NCBI GenBank assembly: GCA_903845065.1 | Contig: CAIMWH010000014.1 | Span: forward strand, 1 to 42,747 | DNA: 42,747 bases | DNA from: an uncultured Rhodospirillales bacterium | GTDB lineage: Bacteria > Pseudomonadota > Alphaproteobacteria > Acetobacterales > Acetobacteraceae | Reading direction: 5' to 3' | The notes under the pieces: model-generated | The model's database searches: none | Told to the model about the DNA's origin: nothing | The model's input: the letters and a program-made list of their open reading frames with translations, nothing else | Part shown: positions 15,435 through 23,035 of the stretch, in pieces | How positions within the stretch are numbered: position 1 is the stretch's first letter | Layout: each line of letters starts with the position of its first letter | Made by a program: the position numbers and the translations under genes

Positions 15435-17477
15435 TTAAAGGGTGAACCCGCGGATAGCGGCCTCAAGCTCCTGCTGCGCGCGGTCGAGCGCTGCCTTGGC
15501 CTGCTCGGCGGCTTTGTGGATGCCGTCGATGCGCCCTTCGAGGGCTTCGAGCGAGCGGACCAGCTTGCCGTGCAGCGCGTCATTCACTGGCACGGCTCCG
15601 AGGTTTTCGCGCACCCTGTCCTGATCGTGCTCGACCTGCTCAAGCTGGGCGGCGATGCGGTCGACATCAGCCTGGCGGGCGGCGCGGGCGGTGCGCAGGT
15701 CGGCCAGGCGCTTGAGGGCGGCTTTCACCGGGGGGGTGACTTCGGCGGCGGCGAGCAGACGGATGACGACGCTTTCGTCCTCGATGAGCGCGACCTGCTG
15801 GCGGGTGATGCGGTCGGCGTGGACGACGAGGGTTTTGGTCTCGCCCGGCTTGAGCGCCACGGCGTAGCGCCAGGCGGTGGCTGTTTCCTCGGTGGGATGA
15901 TCGGTGTCCGCGGGAACCGGGGTGGCGCCTCCGGGCTTGGGGATCTCGACCAGCATGTCGCGCGGTTCGAGCGCGGGTGCGGTGAGGGTGACGCGCGTGG
16001 TCCAGCGCAGGCGCTCGTCGATTTTCAGCACGCCGGCGGCGGCGGTGACGGCGGCGATGGTGGTGGCGGTGTCGCTCGACCAGGTGGTGGTGCTGCGCAG
16101 GTCCTCGGCGAAGGAGAGCATGCGACTGTCGCCGGCGGGCAGGCCGCCGAGGCGGGCGTCACCGGCGAACATGGCGGGCGAGGCGGGGTCGTAGAGGGTC
16201 AGCACGCCGGCGGGGAGACTGGTGGTGGTGTCGTTGGTGAGACGGATGGCGGCGAGCGGATGGGGTCGGTTGGGCTGCACGAGGTAGACGCGCTGGGCCT
16301 TGGCCTCGCGGTCCAGGATCGGCATGGACGCGGTATGCCCGGCCGCGAGGGTGACCTTGGTGGGCAGGGTGAACACGGTTTCCTGGGCGCCCTCGCTGGC
16401 GGCGGCGGTTTCGGCGGGGGCGGCCATTTCGGCGACCTTGGTGTCCGCCATGCTGGCCGCCGATTTCGCCAGCGCCATGCCGCGCGCGAAGCTGGCGGGG
16501 GGCGCGGCGGGGGCGGGTTGCGGCGGTGGCGGCGGCATCATGCGCGCCGCGGTGTCGACGGCCGGGAGCAGGCGGCCGAGGACCTCGACCGGGACTTCCG
16601 GGCGCTGGACGAAATAGCTGCGGTAAATCGCCTGCTGGAAGGTGACCGGGTTGCCATACTGGAGCGTGAGTTCAACGCCGTTCCAGTCGGCGCCGGTGGC
16701 GTTTTCGAGCACCGCCCAGCCTTGCAGCCGGGCCTTGGTGGCGCCCTGCCCGGGCATCACCAGGCGGTAGGAGACCTTCCACAGCGGGGCGGCCGCGACG
16801 TAGCCGATGCGCAGCGTTCGCTTGGCCTCGCCGGGCGTGCCGTCCCCGATGGCGCGCAGGGTGATGTGGCGGGTGGTTTGCCCGGCATCGCGCCGCATTG
16901 CTTCGAGAGAGCGGGCGATGCGCTGGCGCAGGGTTTCGTCGGCGACCTGCACGCTGTCGGCGTCCTCGAGGATGAACTGGCGCAGGCCCTCGGCCGTCAT
17001 CAGGGTAACGCGGGTGCGCGGCGTGGTGGCGGCGCTGTTGGGGGCGGCGTGCTCCTGGATGGGCTCGGCGCGCATGAGCTGGCCGGACATCGGGCGCGGA
17101 CCGGTGACCTGGATGGCGACGCCGCGCAGGCTGTTGAGGAAGGCGAGCGGGGAATCAAGCGCCTCGGGGCCGAATGGAACATCGGCGAAGGCGGCGCGGA
17201 TGTTGTCGCGGCCAGGCAGGGTGAAGCCGCCGACGCCGCCGGCGGCATCGAACACCACCAGGGATTTCAACACGTCATCGACCTGCTCAAGCGGCACATC
17301 GATGCCGAGCGTCGTCGCGCCGGTGACGTCGGCGGCGTATTCGACGTAGCCGACGCCCGCGGAGGACAGCATGACGCGGGTGAGGGTGAGGGTGAGGGTG
17401 AGGTCGTTGGCGTTCGCGTGGAACGGGGTGGCGGCGATGGTGGCGAGGAGGAGAAGGCGGCGGGGCAAACGGGTCAT
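15435..17477 (-). CDS. DUF4139 domain-containing exported protein
   Basis: 680 residues. The start is placed at ATG 17477, where a signal peptide begins (MTRLPRRLLLLATIAATPFH, cut near ANA). The longer open frame to 17834 runs through a repeat element. The N-terminal part (about 30-200) is beta-rich and begins YVEYAADVTG. The middle DUF4139 region includes LRIGYVAAAPLWKVSYRLVM (about 215) and WAVLENATGADWNGVELTLQYG, and is followed by a low-complexity Pro/Ala linker with MMPPPPPQPAPAA. The last about 110 residues form a charged coiled coil (TARAARQADVDRIAAQLEQV). The function of the family is not established; these proteins are envelope-associated. The mature N-terminus carries an LT dipeptide repeat encoded by a 6-bp tandem repeat. 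Confidence 0.83.
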   Translation of the reverse strand: MTRLPRRLLLLATIAATPFHANANDLTLTLTLTRVMLSSAGVGYVEYAADVTGATTLGIDVPLEQVDDVLKSLVVFDAAGGVGGFTLPGRDNIRAAFADVPFGPEALDSPLAFLNSLRGVAIQVTGPRPMSGQLMRAEPIQEHAAPNSAATTPRTRVTLMTAEGLRQFILEDADSVQVADETLRQRIARSLEAMRRDAGQTTRHITLRAIGDGTPGEAKRTLRIGYVAAAPLWKVSYRLVMPGQGATKARLQGWAVLENATGADWNGVELTLQYGNPVTFQQAIYRSYFVQRPEVPVEVLGRLLPAVDTAARMMPPPPPQPAPAAPPASFARGMALAKSAASMADTKVAEMAAPAETAAASEGAQETVFTLPTKVTLAAGHTASMPILDREAKAQRVYLVQPNRPHPLAAIRLTNDTTTSLPAGVLTLYDPASPAMFAGDARLGGLPAGDSRMLSFAEDLRSTTTWSSDTATTIAAVTAAAGVLKIDERLRWTTRVTLTAPALEPRDMLVEIPKPGGATPVPADTDHPTEETATAWRYAVALKPGETKTLVVHADRITRQQVALIEDESVVIRLLAAAEVTPPVKAALKRLADLRTARAARQADVDRIAAQLEQVEHDQDRVRENLGAVPVNDALHGKLVRSLEALEGRIDGIHKAAEQAKAALDRAQQELEAAIRGFTL
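17378..17403. repeat. Hexanucleotide tandem repeat (GGGTGA)4 within the DUF4139 gene
   Basis: Four perfect copies of GGGTGA plus two bases at 17378-17403. On the coding strand they encode alternating Leu-Thr (DLTLTLTLTRV) immediately after the signal peptide. Slippage would add or remove whole LT pairs without breaking the frame. Confidence 0.9.
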
Positions 17478-17549
17478 GGCGGCTGCACTCGCTGTGGTTC
17501 TGGCGCCACTATGCCATGTGCGGCGTGGCGGAACGAGGGCGGGCGCGCA

Positions 17550-17801
17550 AGCAAGGCTCCGCCGGCAAAGGGCCGCGGGCCCTTTGATCCCATGACTGCT
17601 CGCCGCTGCGGCGATGGCCTTCAGGTGAGGGGACGGGCGAAGCCGATCGGGCGTGGGGTGCCGGCGAGATCGTGCGTTGGTCGCGGGATTGATCGCCTGC
17701 GGCGCAAGGAAGGACGGCGTTATCACCTGAAGACTGGTTCCCCAGCCGCGAGCAGTCACGGGATCAAAGGGCCCGCGGCCCTTTGCCGGCGGAGCCTTGC
17801 T
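17550..17801. repeat. 252-bp element bounded by long inverted repeats
   Basis: 17550-17603 and 17748-17801 are inverted copies of a 54-bp sequence with one mismatch. Each contains an inner palindrome AAAGGGCCGCGGGCCCTTT and the AGCAAGGCTCCGCCGGCAAA arm also found at 2291. Weaker inverted similarity continues about 30 bp further inward (CTTCAGGTGA shared). The interior (about 17634-17717) has no gene. The layout is that of a MITE-like or REP-pair (BIME-like) element. It provides the stop codon and last 12 codons of the hydroxyacid dehydrogenase. Confidence 0.85.
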
Positions 17802-18876
17802 GACCTTCGGGTCCGTCGTAGAGCGCCGGATCAAACGTCTTGAGCGGGACGCGCGGGACCACCCCGGCGTTGACGATGTTTTCCGCCAGCGGCCAGTGCC
17901 CGGCGAGGATAGCGGCGACGTTTTGCACGCCGCCGCGCGAGACGTCCTGGCCGGCTTCGACGGAGCCGGCGGCGACGTGGGGCGTTGCGATGACGTTGGG
18001 CAGGTTGAGCAGCGGCAGGTCGGGCACGGATTCCTGTTCGGCGAAGACGTCGATCTTCTCGAAGGTATCGATGCCGGCGCCGGCGAGGCGGCCTTCGATC
18101 AGGGCGGTGGTGAGGGCGTCTTCATCGACGAGGGCGCCGCGGGAGGTGTTGATGAGGAAGGCGTCGGGTTTCATTTTGCGCAGCGCAGCGTCATCGATGA
18201 GGTGGTAGCTGCCGGGGCCGAGTGGGAGGTGGAGGGAGACGTAGTCGGCGCGGCGGAGCAGGCTGTCGAGGTCGGTCATCTCGACGCCGAGGGCGGCGGC
18301 TTCGGGGTCATGCGCGGCCATGTGGCGGCGGGTGGCGATGACGTTGAGGCCGAAGCCGCGGGCGCGCCGCGCGGTGTGTTTGGCGCTGTTGCCGAAGCCG
18401 ATGAGGCCGAGGGTGCGGCCCTCGAGGCGGCGGTTGCTGCGCACGGCGTTCTGGGCGTGGCGGTAGGCGCCGCGTTTCATGTCGGCGGCGGATTGCGGGA
18501 GTTTGCGGACGAGAGCGAGCAGCATGGCCATGGTGTGGTCAGCCTGCTCCTCGACGCAGAAATAGGGGACGTTGGTGACGAGGATGCCGCGTTCCTTGGC
18601 GCGCGGGACGGCGATCTTGTCGGTGCCGGTGCCGAGGCGGGAGATCACCTGGCAGCGCTCGAGGCTGTCAATGACGGGGACGGGGAGCGCGACGGAGACG
18701 GCGAATAGCGCGTCACACTGGGCGACGTGGGGGATGATTTCTTCGGGGGTGCTGGCCTCGACCTCGATGGGATGCATGTCGAAGCGGGCGTATTGGCTGC
18801 GCTCGAAGGCGCCGATGGGGAAAAGGCGCGCGTTCAGCCGCACGATGCGCATGCCGCGCATGAATGACCAGTCCAT
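17764..18876 (-). CDS. D-2-hydroxyacid dehydrogenase family protein (C-terminal-binding-protein type)
   Basis: 370 residues of the NAD(P)-dependent D-isomer-specific hydroxyacid dehydrogenase family. The nucleotide-binding motif is LGLIGFGNSAKH (about residue 155). Active-site elements are Arg in INTSRGALVDEDAL, Glu in the FEKIDVF region and His in NVIATPHVAAGS. The start ATG 18876 has a strong GGGGAGG site. The last residues (QQGSAGKGPRAL) and the stop at 17764 come from the inverted-repeat element, so the native C-terminus was probably replaced, likely without harm because the core is complete. It is divergent from the importer operon at 19042 and may oxidise or reduce an intermediate of the same pathway. 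Confidence 0.87.
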   Translation of the reverse strand: MDWSFMRGMRIVRLNARLFPIGAFERSQYARFDMHPIEVEASTPEEIIPHVAQCDALFAVSVALPVPVIDSLERCQVISRLGTGTDKIAVPRAKERGILVTNVPYFCVEEQADHTMAMLLALVRKLPQSAADMKRGAYRHAQNAVRSNRRLEGRTLGLIGFGNSAKHTARRARGFGLNVIATRRHMAAHDPEAAALGVEMTDLDSLLRRADYVSLHLPLGPGSYHLIDDAALRKMKPDAFLINTSRGALVDEDALTTALIEGRLAGAGIDTFEKIDVFAEQESVPDLPLLNLPNVIATPHVAAGSVEAGQDVSRGGVQNVAAILAGHWPLAENIVNAGVVPRVPLKTFDPALYDGPEGQQGSAGKGPRAL

Positions 18877-18955
18877 TGGTTTCCTCCCCGCGTGGTGGCG
18901 CCGCGAATTCGTAAAATCGAGATTGGCGGATCGTGGCGGGTTCGGCTATAGGTAT

Positions 18956-18961
18956 TATAAT
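18956..18961 (+). promoter_or_regulatory. Possible -10 element (TATAAT) before the importer operon
   Basis: A perfect TATAAT in the AT-rich stretch GGCTATAGGTATTATAATC, unusual in this GC-rich region, 81 bp before the binding-protein ATG. No good -35 is seen at 17 bp (GTGGCG only). Two short hairpins, GCCTCA/TGAGGC and GCCGG/CCGGC, follow in the leader. A promoter for the plus-strand operon is plausible but not proven. Confidence 0.35.
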
Positions 18962-19041
18962 CTTTGCCGCCTCAAGAAGCGTGAGGCGCCGGCTCGATCC
19001 GGCGTCTGAAAACAAGAAACACCAGAGGAGACGACCGGATC

Positions 19042-20367
19042 ATGGACACACCCCGTTCGCTGACGCCCCCCTCTTCCATCACGCGGCGCAGCCTGTTGGC
19101 CGCGACCGCCGCGGTTCCGCTGGCCACGCCGGCGATTGCGCAGAACGCGCTGAAGGGGACCAAGCTCACCATTCTCGTGGGCCAGTTCTACGTGCCCGAG
19201 AACAATGCCCAGCTCGACCAACTCGCCGTGGATGTGGCGAAGGATACCGGCATGGAAATCCATGTCGAGCGGCTGGCGGGCGATGAATTGGGGGTGAAGA
19301 CCGCCGCGGTGGTAGCGACCGGGCGGGGCGCCGATCTTTCGATCGGGGTGGAGTTCGACACCTATCTCTATGCATCCAAACTGGCGGATGTGACTGATCT
19401 GGCCAACGAATTCGGCAAGCAGTACGGCGGCTGGCTCGATGTGGCCAAGCAGGCCTGCATGGTGGGCGGCAAGTGGAAGAGCCTGTGCATCGGGCAGGCG
19501 CCGGCGGCGTGGAACTACCGGGTGGATCAATTCGCCGCAGCCGGGATCAACAAGTTTCCCGATACGTTCGATGATCTGCTGAAGGCGGCCAAGGTGCTGC
19601 ACGGCAAGGGGACGCCGATCGGGATGACGCTGGGGCATGCCTCCGGCGATGGACGGTCGACCAACTATCCGGTGCTGTGGGCGTTTGGCGGCAAGGAGTT
19701 CGAGAAGGACGGGCGGACCGTGGCGCTGAATTCGGCGGAAACGCTGCGTGCGGTGGAGTGGTACAAGGAGATCTACCAGTATTTCATTCCGGGTACCACG
19801 GCGTGGCTCGACCCCGACAACAACCAGGCGTTCCTGGCCGGCAAGTGTTCGGCGACGGTGAACGTCAACACCATCTATCTCGCCTCGCGCGCGGCGGCGC
19901 CGACCAATCCGGTGATGAAAAACATCATGGAGAACATGGACCACGGCAACTGGCCGCGCGGGCCGGCAGGGAGGTTTGCCAGCTACAACATCAATACCTG
20001 GCTGCCGTTTGCCTCCAGCCCTAATCGCGCCGGGCAGATGCACTTCCTGCGGGCCTGGTTCGACAAGAGCTTCCTGCCGAAATGGACCAAGACCGGGCAG
20101 AGCTACTTCATCCCGACATTCGCGGGGTTCGATAATCTCGATGTGTGGCCGGAGGACCCCAAGCTGAAGATCTTCCGGGAGTTGAACAAGCTCAACCGGC
20201 TGGAGGGGTATGCCGGGCCGCCGACGCCTTCGGCCGCCGAGGCGGTGTCCAAGTATATCCTGGTCGATATGTTCGCCAAGGCGTGCACCGGGCAGTTGAA
20301 GCCGAAGGCCGCGGTGGAGTGGGCGGCCAAGGAGTACGAGCAGATCGCCAAGAAGCACCGCGCCTGA
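19042..20367 (+). CDS. Extracellular solute-binding protein (carbohydrate ABC importer)
   Basis: 441 residues with a Tat-type signal (SITRRSLLAATAAVPLATPA, cut after AIAQ). A family 1 (MalE-like) periplasmic binding fold follows, with LTILVGQFYVPENNAQLDQL near the start, aromatic residues such as NYRVDQFAAAGINKFPDTFD, and GKCSATVNVNTIYLASR. These proteins capture mono- or oligosaccharides or polyols. It is the first gene of an operon continuing with two MalF/MalG-type permeases 7 bp downstream. The GAGGAG ribosome site lies about 12 bp before ATG. The ligand is not readable from sequence. Confidence 0.88.
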   Translation: MDTPRSLTPPSSITRRSLLAATAAVPLATPAIAQNALKGTKLTILVGQFYVPENNAQLDQLAVDVAKDTGMEIHVERLAGDELGVKTAAVVATGRGADLSIGVEFDTYLYASKLADVTDLANEFGKQYGGWLDVAKQACMVGGKWKSLCIGQAPAAWNYRVDQFAAAGINKFPDTFDDLLKAAKVLHGKGTPIGMTLGHASGDGRSTNYPVLWAFGGKEFEKDGRTVALNSAETLRAVEWYKEIYQYFIPGTTAWLDPDNNQAFLAGKCSATVNVNTIYLASRAAAPTNPVMKNIMENMDHGNWPRGPAGRFASYNINTWLPFASSPNRAGQMHFLRAWFDKSFLPKWTKTGQSYFIPTFAGFDNLDVWPEDPKLKIFRELNKLNRLEGYAGPPTPSAAEAVSKYILVDMFAKACTGQLKPKAAVEWAAKEYEQIAKKHRA

Positions 20368-20374
20368 TCGCGGC

Positions 20375-21307
20375 GTGAGCGGCACGACCATTCCGGCGGT
20401 GGCGCTGCGGCGCCGCCGCCGAGACCTGGGCTACTGGCTCGATCATGAGCGGGCGCTCGGCTACATGTTGGTGGCCCCGGTGGTGCTGTTGCTGCTGGGG
20501 CTGGTGGCGTACCCGTTCATGGTGGCGATCGGGTATGCGCTGTCCAACCGGACGCTGGCGGATGCGGGCGAGTTTGTGGGGCTGGATAACTTCATCGATT
20601 TGTTCGATGACGATATTTATTTGCAGACCCTGCGCAATACGTTCGTATTCACCGCCGGCTCGGTGAGCCTGCGGCTGGTGTTTGGCGTTGGGCTGGCGTT
20701 GCTGCTCAATGAGTCCTTTCGGTTCAGCCGGCTGATCCGCGCCGCGGTGCTGCTGCCGTGGATCGTGCCGACGGTGCTGGGGACGATGGCGTGGCTGTGG
20801 ATGTTCAATCCCAATTTCTCCGTCATCAACTGGGTGCTGGTGCATAGCGGGCTGATGACGGAGGGGCCGAACTGGCTGACCGATCCCGACCTGGCGCTGT
20901 TCTGCGTAATCTTGGTCAATGCTTGGCGCGGCACACCGTTCATGGCGATCACTGTGCTGGCGGGGCTGCAATCCATTCCGCAGGATTTGTACGATGCCTC
21001 GGCGATCGATGGCGCCGGGAAGTTCCAGCGATTTTTCTACGTCACGCTGCCGCTGGTGATGCCGGTGCTGCTGACGGCGCTGGTACTGTCGATCATCTGG
21101 ACGTTCTCGGATTTCGGCATCGTCTACGGGTTGACCAAGGGCGGGCCGATGAACGCGACGCATGTGCTGGCGACGCTGAGCTACCAGGCCGGGCTGGCGG
21201 CGGGGAATATCGGCGAGGGTGCGGCGATTTCGCTGACCATGCTGCCGATGCTGCTGGTGCTGATCATCTGGCAGTTGCGCCGTATTCGCCGGAGCACGGT
21301 GCTGTGA
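20375..21307 (+). CDS. Sugar ABC transporter permease (MalF/UgpA-like)
   Basis: 310 residues starting with GTG at 20375, 7 bp after the binding-protein stop. An Arg-rich N-terminus is followed by membrane helices (YMLVAPVVLLLLGLVAYPFM and others) and the EAA loop YDASAIDGAGKFQRFFYVTL. FSDFGIVYGLTKGGP is typical of MalF-type permeases. It forms half of the pore of a CUT1-type importer. The GTGA at its end overlaps the start of the next permease. Confidence 0.88.
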   Translation: MSGTTIPAVALRRRRRDLGYWLDHERALGYMLVAPVVLLLLGLVAYPFMVAIGYALSNRTLADAGEFVGLDNFIDLFDDDIYLQTLRNTFVFTAGSVSLRLVFGVGLALLLNESFRFSRLIRAAVLLPWIVPTVLGTMAWLWMFNPNFSVINWVLVHSGLMTEGPNWLTDPDLALFCVILVNAWRGTPFMAITVLAGLQSIPQDLYDASAIDGAGKFQRFFYVTLPLVMPVLLTALVLSIIWTFSDFGIVYGLTKGGPMNATHVLATLSYQAGLAAGNIGEGAAISLTMLPMLLVLIIWQLRRIRRSTVL

Positions 21308-22161
21308 AGGGCGGCATGATCAGCGGCAATCCGCGCATGGAGCGGTGGTTGTTTGTGTATCTGCCGCTGGCGTTCGCGTTGTTCTTCCTGGTGGGGCCGT
21401 TCTACTGGATGCTGATCACGGCGCTGAAGCCGGATGGCGAGTTGTATGACGGGGCGAGCAATCCGCTGTACGTCGCGACGCCGTCACTGGAGCATTTCCG
21501 CTATTTGTTCGAGCACACCGCGTTCGTGACGTGGACCAAGAACACGATGATGGTGGCGACATTGTCCACCATCATCGCGCTGGTGATGGGGGTGCCGGCG
21601 GGCTATGCGCTGGCGCGGTTGCGGTTTGTGGGCTCGGAGTTCATCGGCACCGCGATTTTCGTGACGTACCTGGTGCCGACATCGCTGTTGTTCATTCCGA
21701 TGGTGGAGGTGATGGCGCAGCTTCACCTCGATGACAGCATATGGGCGCTGGTGGTGGTGTATCCGACGTTCCTGGTGCCGTTCGTGACCTGGCTGATGAG
21801 CGGGTATTTCCGCACCATCCCCACCGAGCTTGAGGATTGCGCGCGGATCGACGGGATGACGCGGCTGGGGGCGATGTGGAAAATCGCCATTCCGCTGGCG
21901 CGGCCGGGGATTTTGTCGGCGGGGATTTTCGCGTTCACCCTGTCGTGGAACGAGTTCATCTATGCGCTGACGCTGGTGACGGCGTCCTCCGAGCGGACGA
22001 TCCCGGTGGGGGTGATTGTGCAGTTGACCCGGGCGGATTTCTATTTCTGGGGGCCGTTGATGGCGGGTGCCCTGCTCGGCTCGGTGCCGGTGGCCATCGT
22101 CTATTCGTTTTTCGTCGACCAGTACGCGTCCGGGCTGACGGCCGGTGCGGTGAAGGGATAG
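21304..22161 (+). CDS. Carbohydrate ABC transporter permease (MalG/UgpE-like)
   Basis: About 285 residues. Two starts are possible: GTG 21304, overlapping the previous stop by 4 bp, or ATG 21316 with AAGG just upstream. Helices begin at FVYLPLAFALFFLVGPFYWM. The EAA loop is EDCARIDGMTRLGAMWKIAI and the C-terminus is the MalG-like FVDQYASGLTAGAVKG. The frame is open upstream of 21304 but only as a shadow of the partner gene. No ATPase gene follows; the next gene is an SDR 4 bp downstream, so this importer needs an ATPase supplied from elsewhere. Confidence 0.88.
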   Translation: MKGGMISGNPRMERWLFVYLPLAFALFFLVGPFYWMLITALKPDGELYDGASNPLYVATPSLEHFRYLFEHTAFVTWTKNTMMVATLSTIIALVMGVPAGYALARLRFVGSEFIGTAIFVTYLVPTSLLFIPMVEVMAQLHLDDSIWALVVVYPTFLVPFVTWLMSGYFRTIPTELEDCARIDGMTRLGAMWKIAIPLARPGILSAGIFAFTLSWNEFIYALTLVTASSERTIPVGVIVQLTRADFYFWGPLMAGALLGSVPVAIVYSFFVDQYASGLTAGAVKG

Positions 22162-22165
22162 CAGC

Positions 22166-22990
22166 ATGTTGGATATGTTCGATCTGAGCGGCCGAGTGGC
22201 GGTGGTGACCGGCAGCGCGCAGGGGATGGGGCGCGCGATGGCGCTGGCGCTGGCCGAGGCAGGCGCCGATATCGTGCTGCTCGATCGCAACGCGGCGGGG
22301 ATCGAGGCGACGGCACATGCCATTTCGGCCATGGGGCGCAAGGCGCTGCCGCTGGGCGGGGATGTGACCGATACCGATCATATCGATGGGGTGTTCGCCA
22401 CGGTAGATAAGGAATTCGGGCGGGTGGATATCCTCGGCAATGTGGCCGGCGAGGCCAAGGCGGGGCCGGCGGAGGCGATGGCGCTGTCGGATATCCGCGC
22501 CACGTTCCATAACCTGGTGATTAGCCGGTACTATACGTGCCAGCATGCCGGGCGGCGGATGCTGGCACAGGGCCGGGGCAGCATCATGAGCATCGGCTCG
22601 ATTTCGGGGGTGAATTCGCTCGGGCGCGAGCAGTCGGTCTACGGGATGGCGATGGCGGCGGTGATCCAGATGACGCGGGAGTTGAGCACCGAGTGGGCCG
22701 GGCGCGGTGTGCGGGTGAACTGCATCCTGCCGGCGCAGGTGCTGGGCGCCAACGGGCTGGGGCCGCGGATGGAGGCGGACCCGTGGCTGCGCGATACGTT
22801 CCTGCGCGGCATTCCGGCCGGGCGGTTCGGGCAGCCGGACGATATCAAGGGGTTGTCGATCTGGCTGGCATCGGACTCGGCCTCGTGGATCACCGGGGCG
22901 ATTATTCCGATGGATGGCGGCAATACGGCGATGAATGCGGGCGGCGGGCTGCTGGCGCCGATCATGGAGAAGCATTTGTCGAAGAAGTAG
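22166..22990 (+). CDS. SDR-family oxidoreductase with Met in place of the catalytic Lys
   Basis: 274 residues of the classical short-chain dehydrogenase fold. The NAD(P) motif is TGSAQGMG (residues 15-22), the NAG-like motif is NVAG (92-95), Ser145 lies in SIGSISG and Tyr159 in VYGMAMAAV. The usual Y-x3-K reads Y-G-M-A-M, so residue 163 is Met (ATG codon) instead of Lys (AAG is one base away). VNCILPAQV follows where most members have a PG. Lys normally lowers the Tyr pKa and binds the nicotinamide ribose, so activity may be low or altered. It sits 4 bp after the permease gene in the operon. It probably acted on the imported polyol or sugar. Confidence 0.87.
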   Translation: MLDMFDLSGRVAVVTGSAQGMGRAMALALAEAGADIVLLDRNAAGIEATAHAISAMGRKALPLGGDVTDTDHIDGVFATVDKEFGRVDILGNVAGEAKAGPAEAMALSDIRATFHNLVISRYYTCQHAGRRMLAQGRGSIMSIGSISGVNSLGREQSVYGMAMAAVIQMTRELSTEWAGRGVRVNCILPAQVLGANGLGPRMEADPWLRDTFLRGIPAGRFGQPDDIKGLSIWLASDSASWITGAIIPMDGGNTAMNAGGGLLAPIMEKHLSKK

Positions 22991-23035
22991 GCGCCGGCGG
23001 GGCGCCGGAAACATCGTGACGGGAGGGAACGGCGT

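Noticed and set aside
17370-17405. CRISPR or phase-variable frameshift repeat
   Set aside because: The unit is only 6 bp, has no spacers, and changes in copy number keep the frame.
15516-17843. 775-codon plus-strand frame opposite the DUF4139 gene
   Set aside because: Gly/Gln-rich without recognisable motifs. The opposite strand has a signal peptide, DUF4139 segments and a coiled coil.
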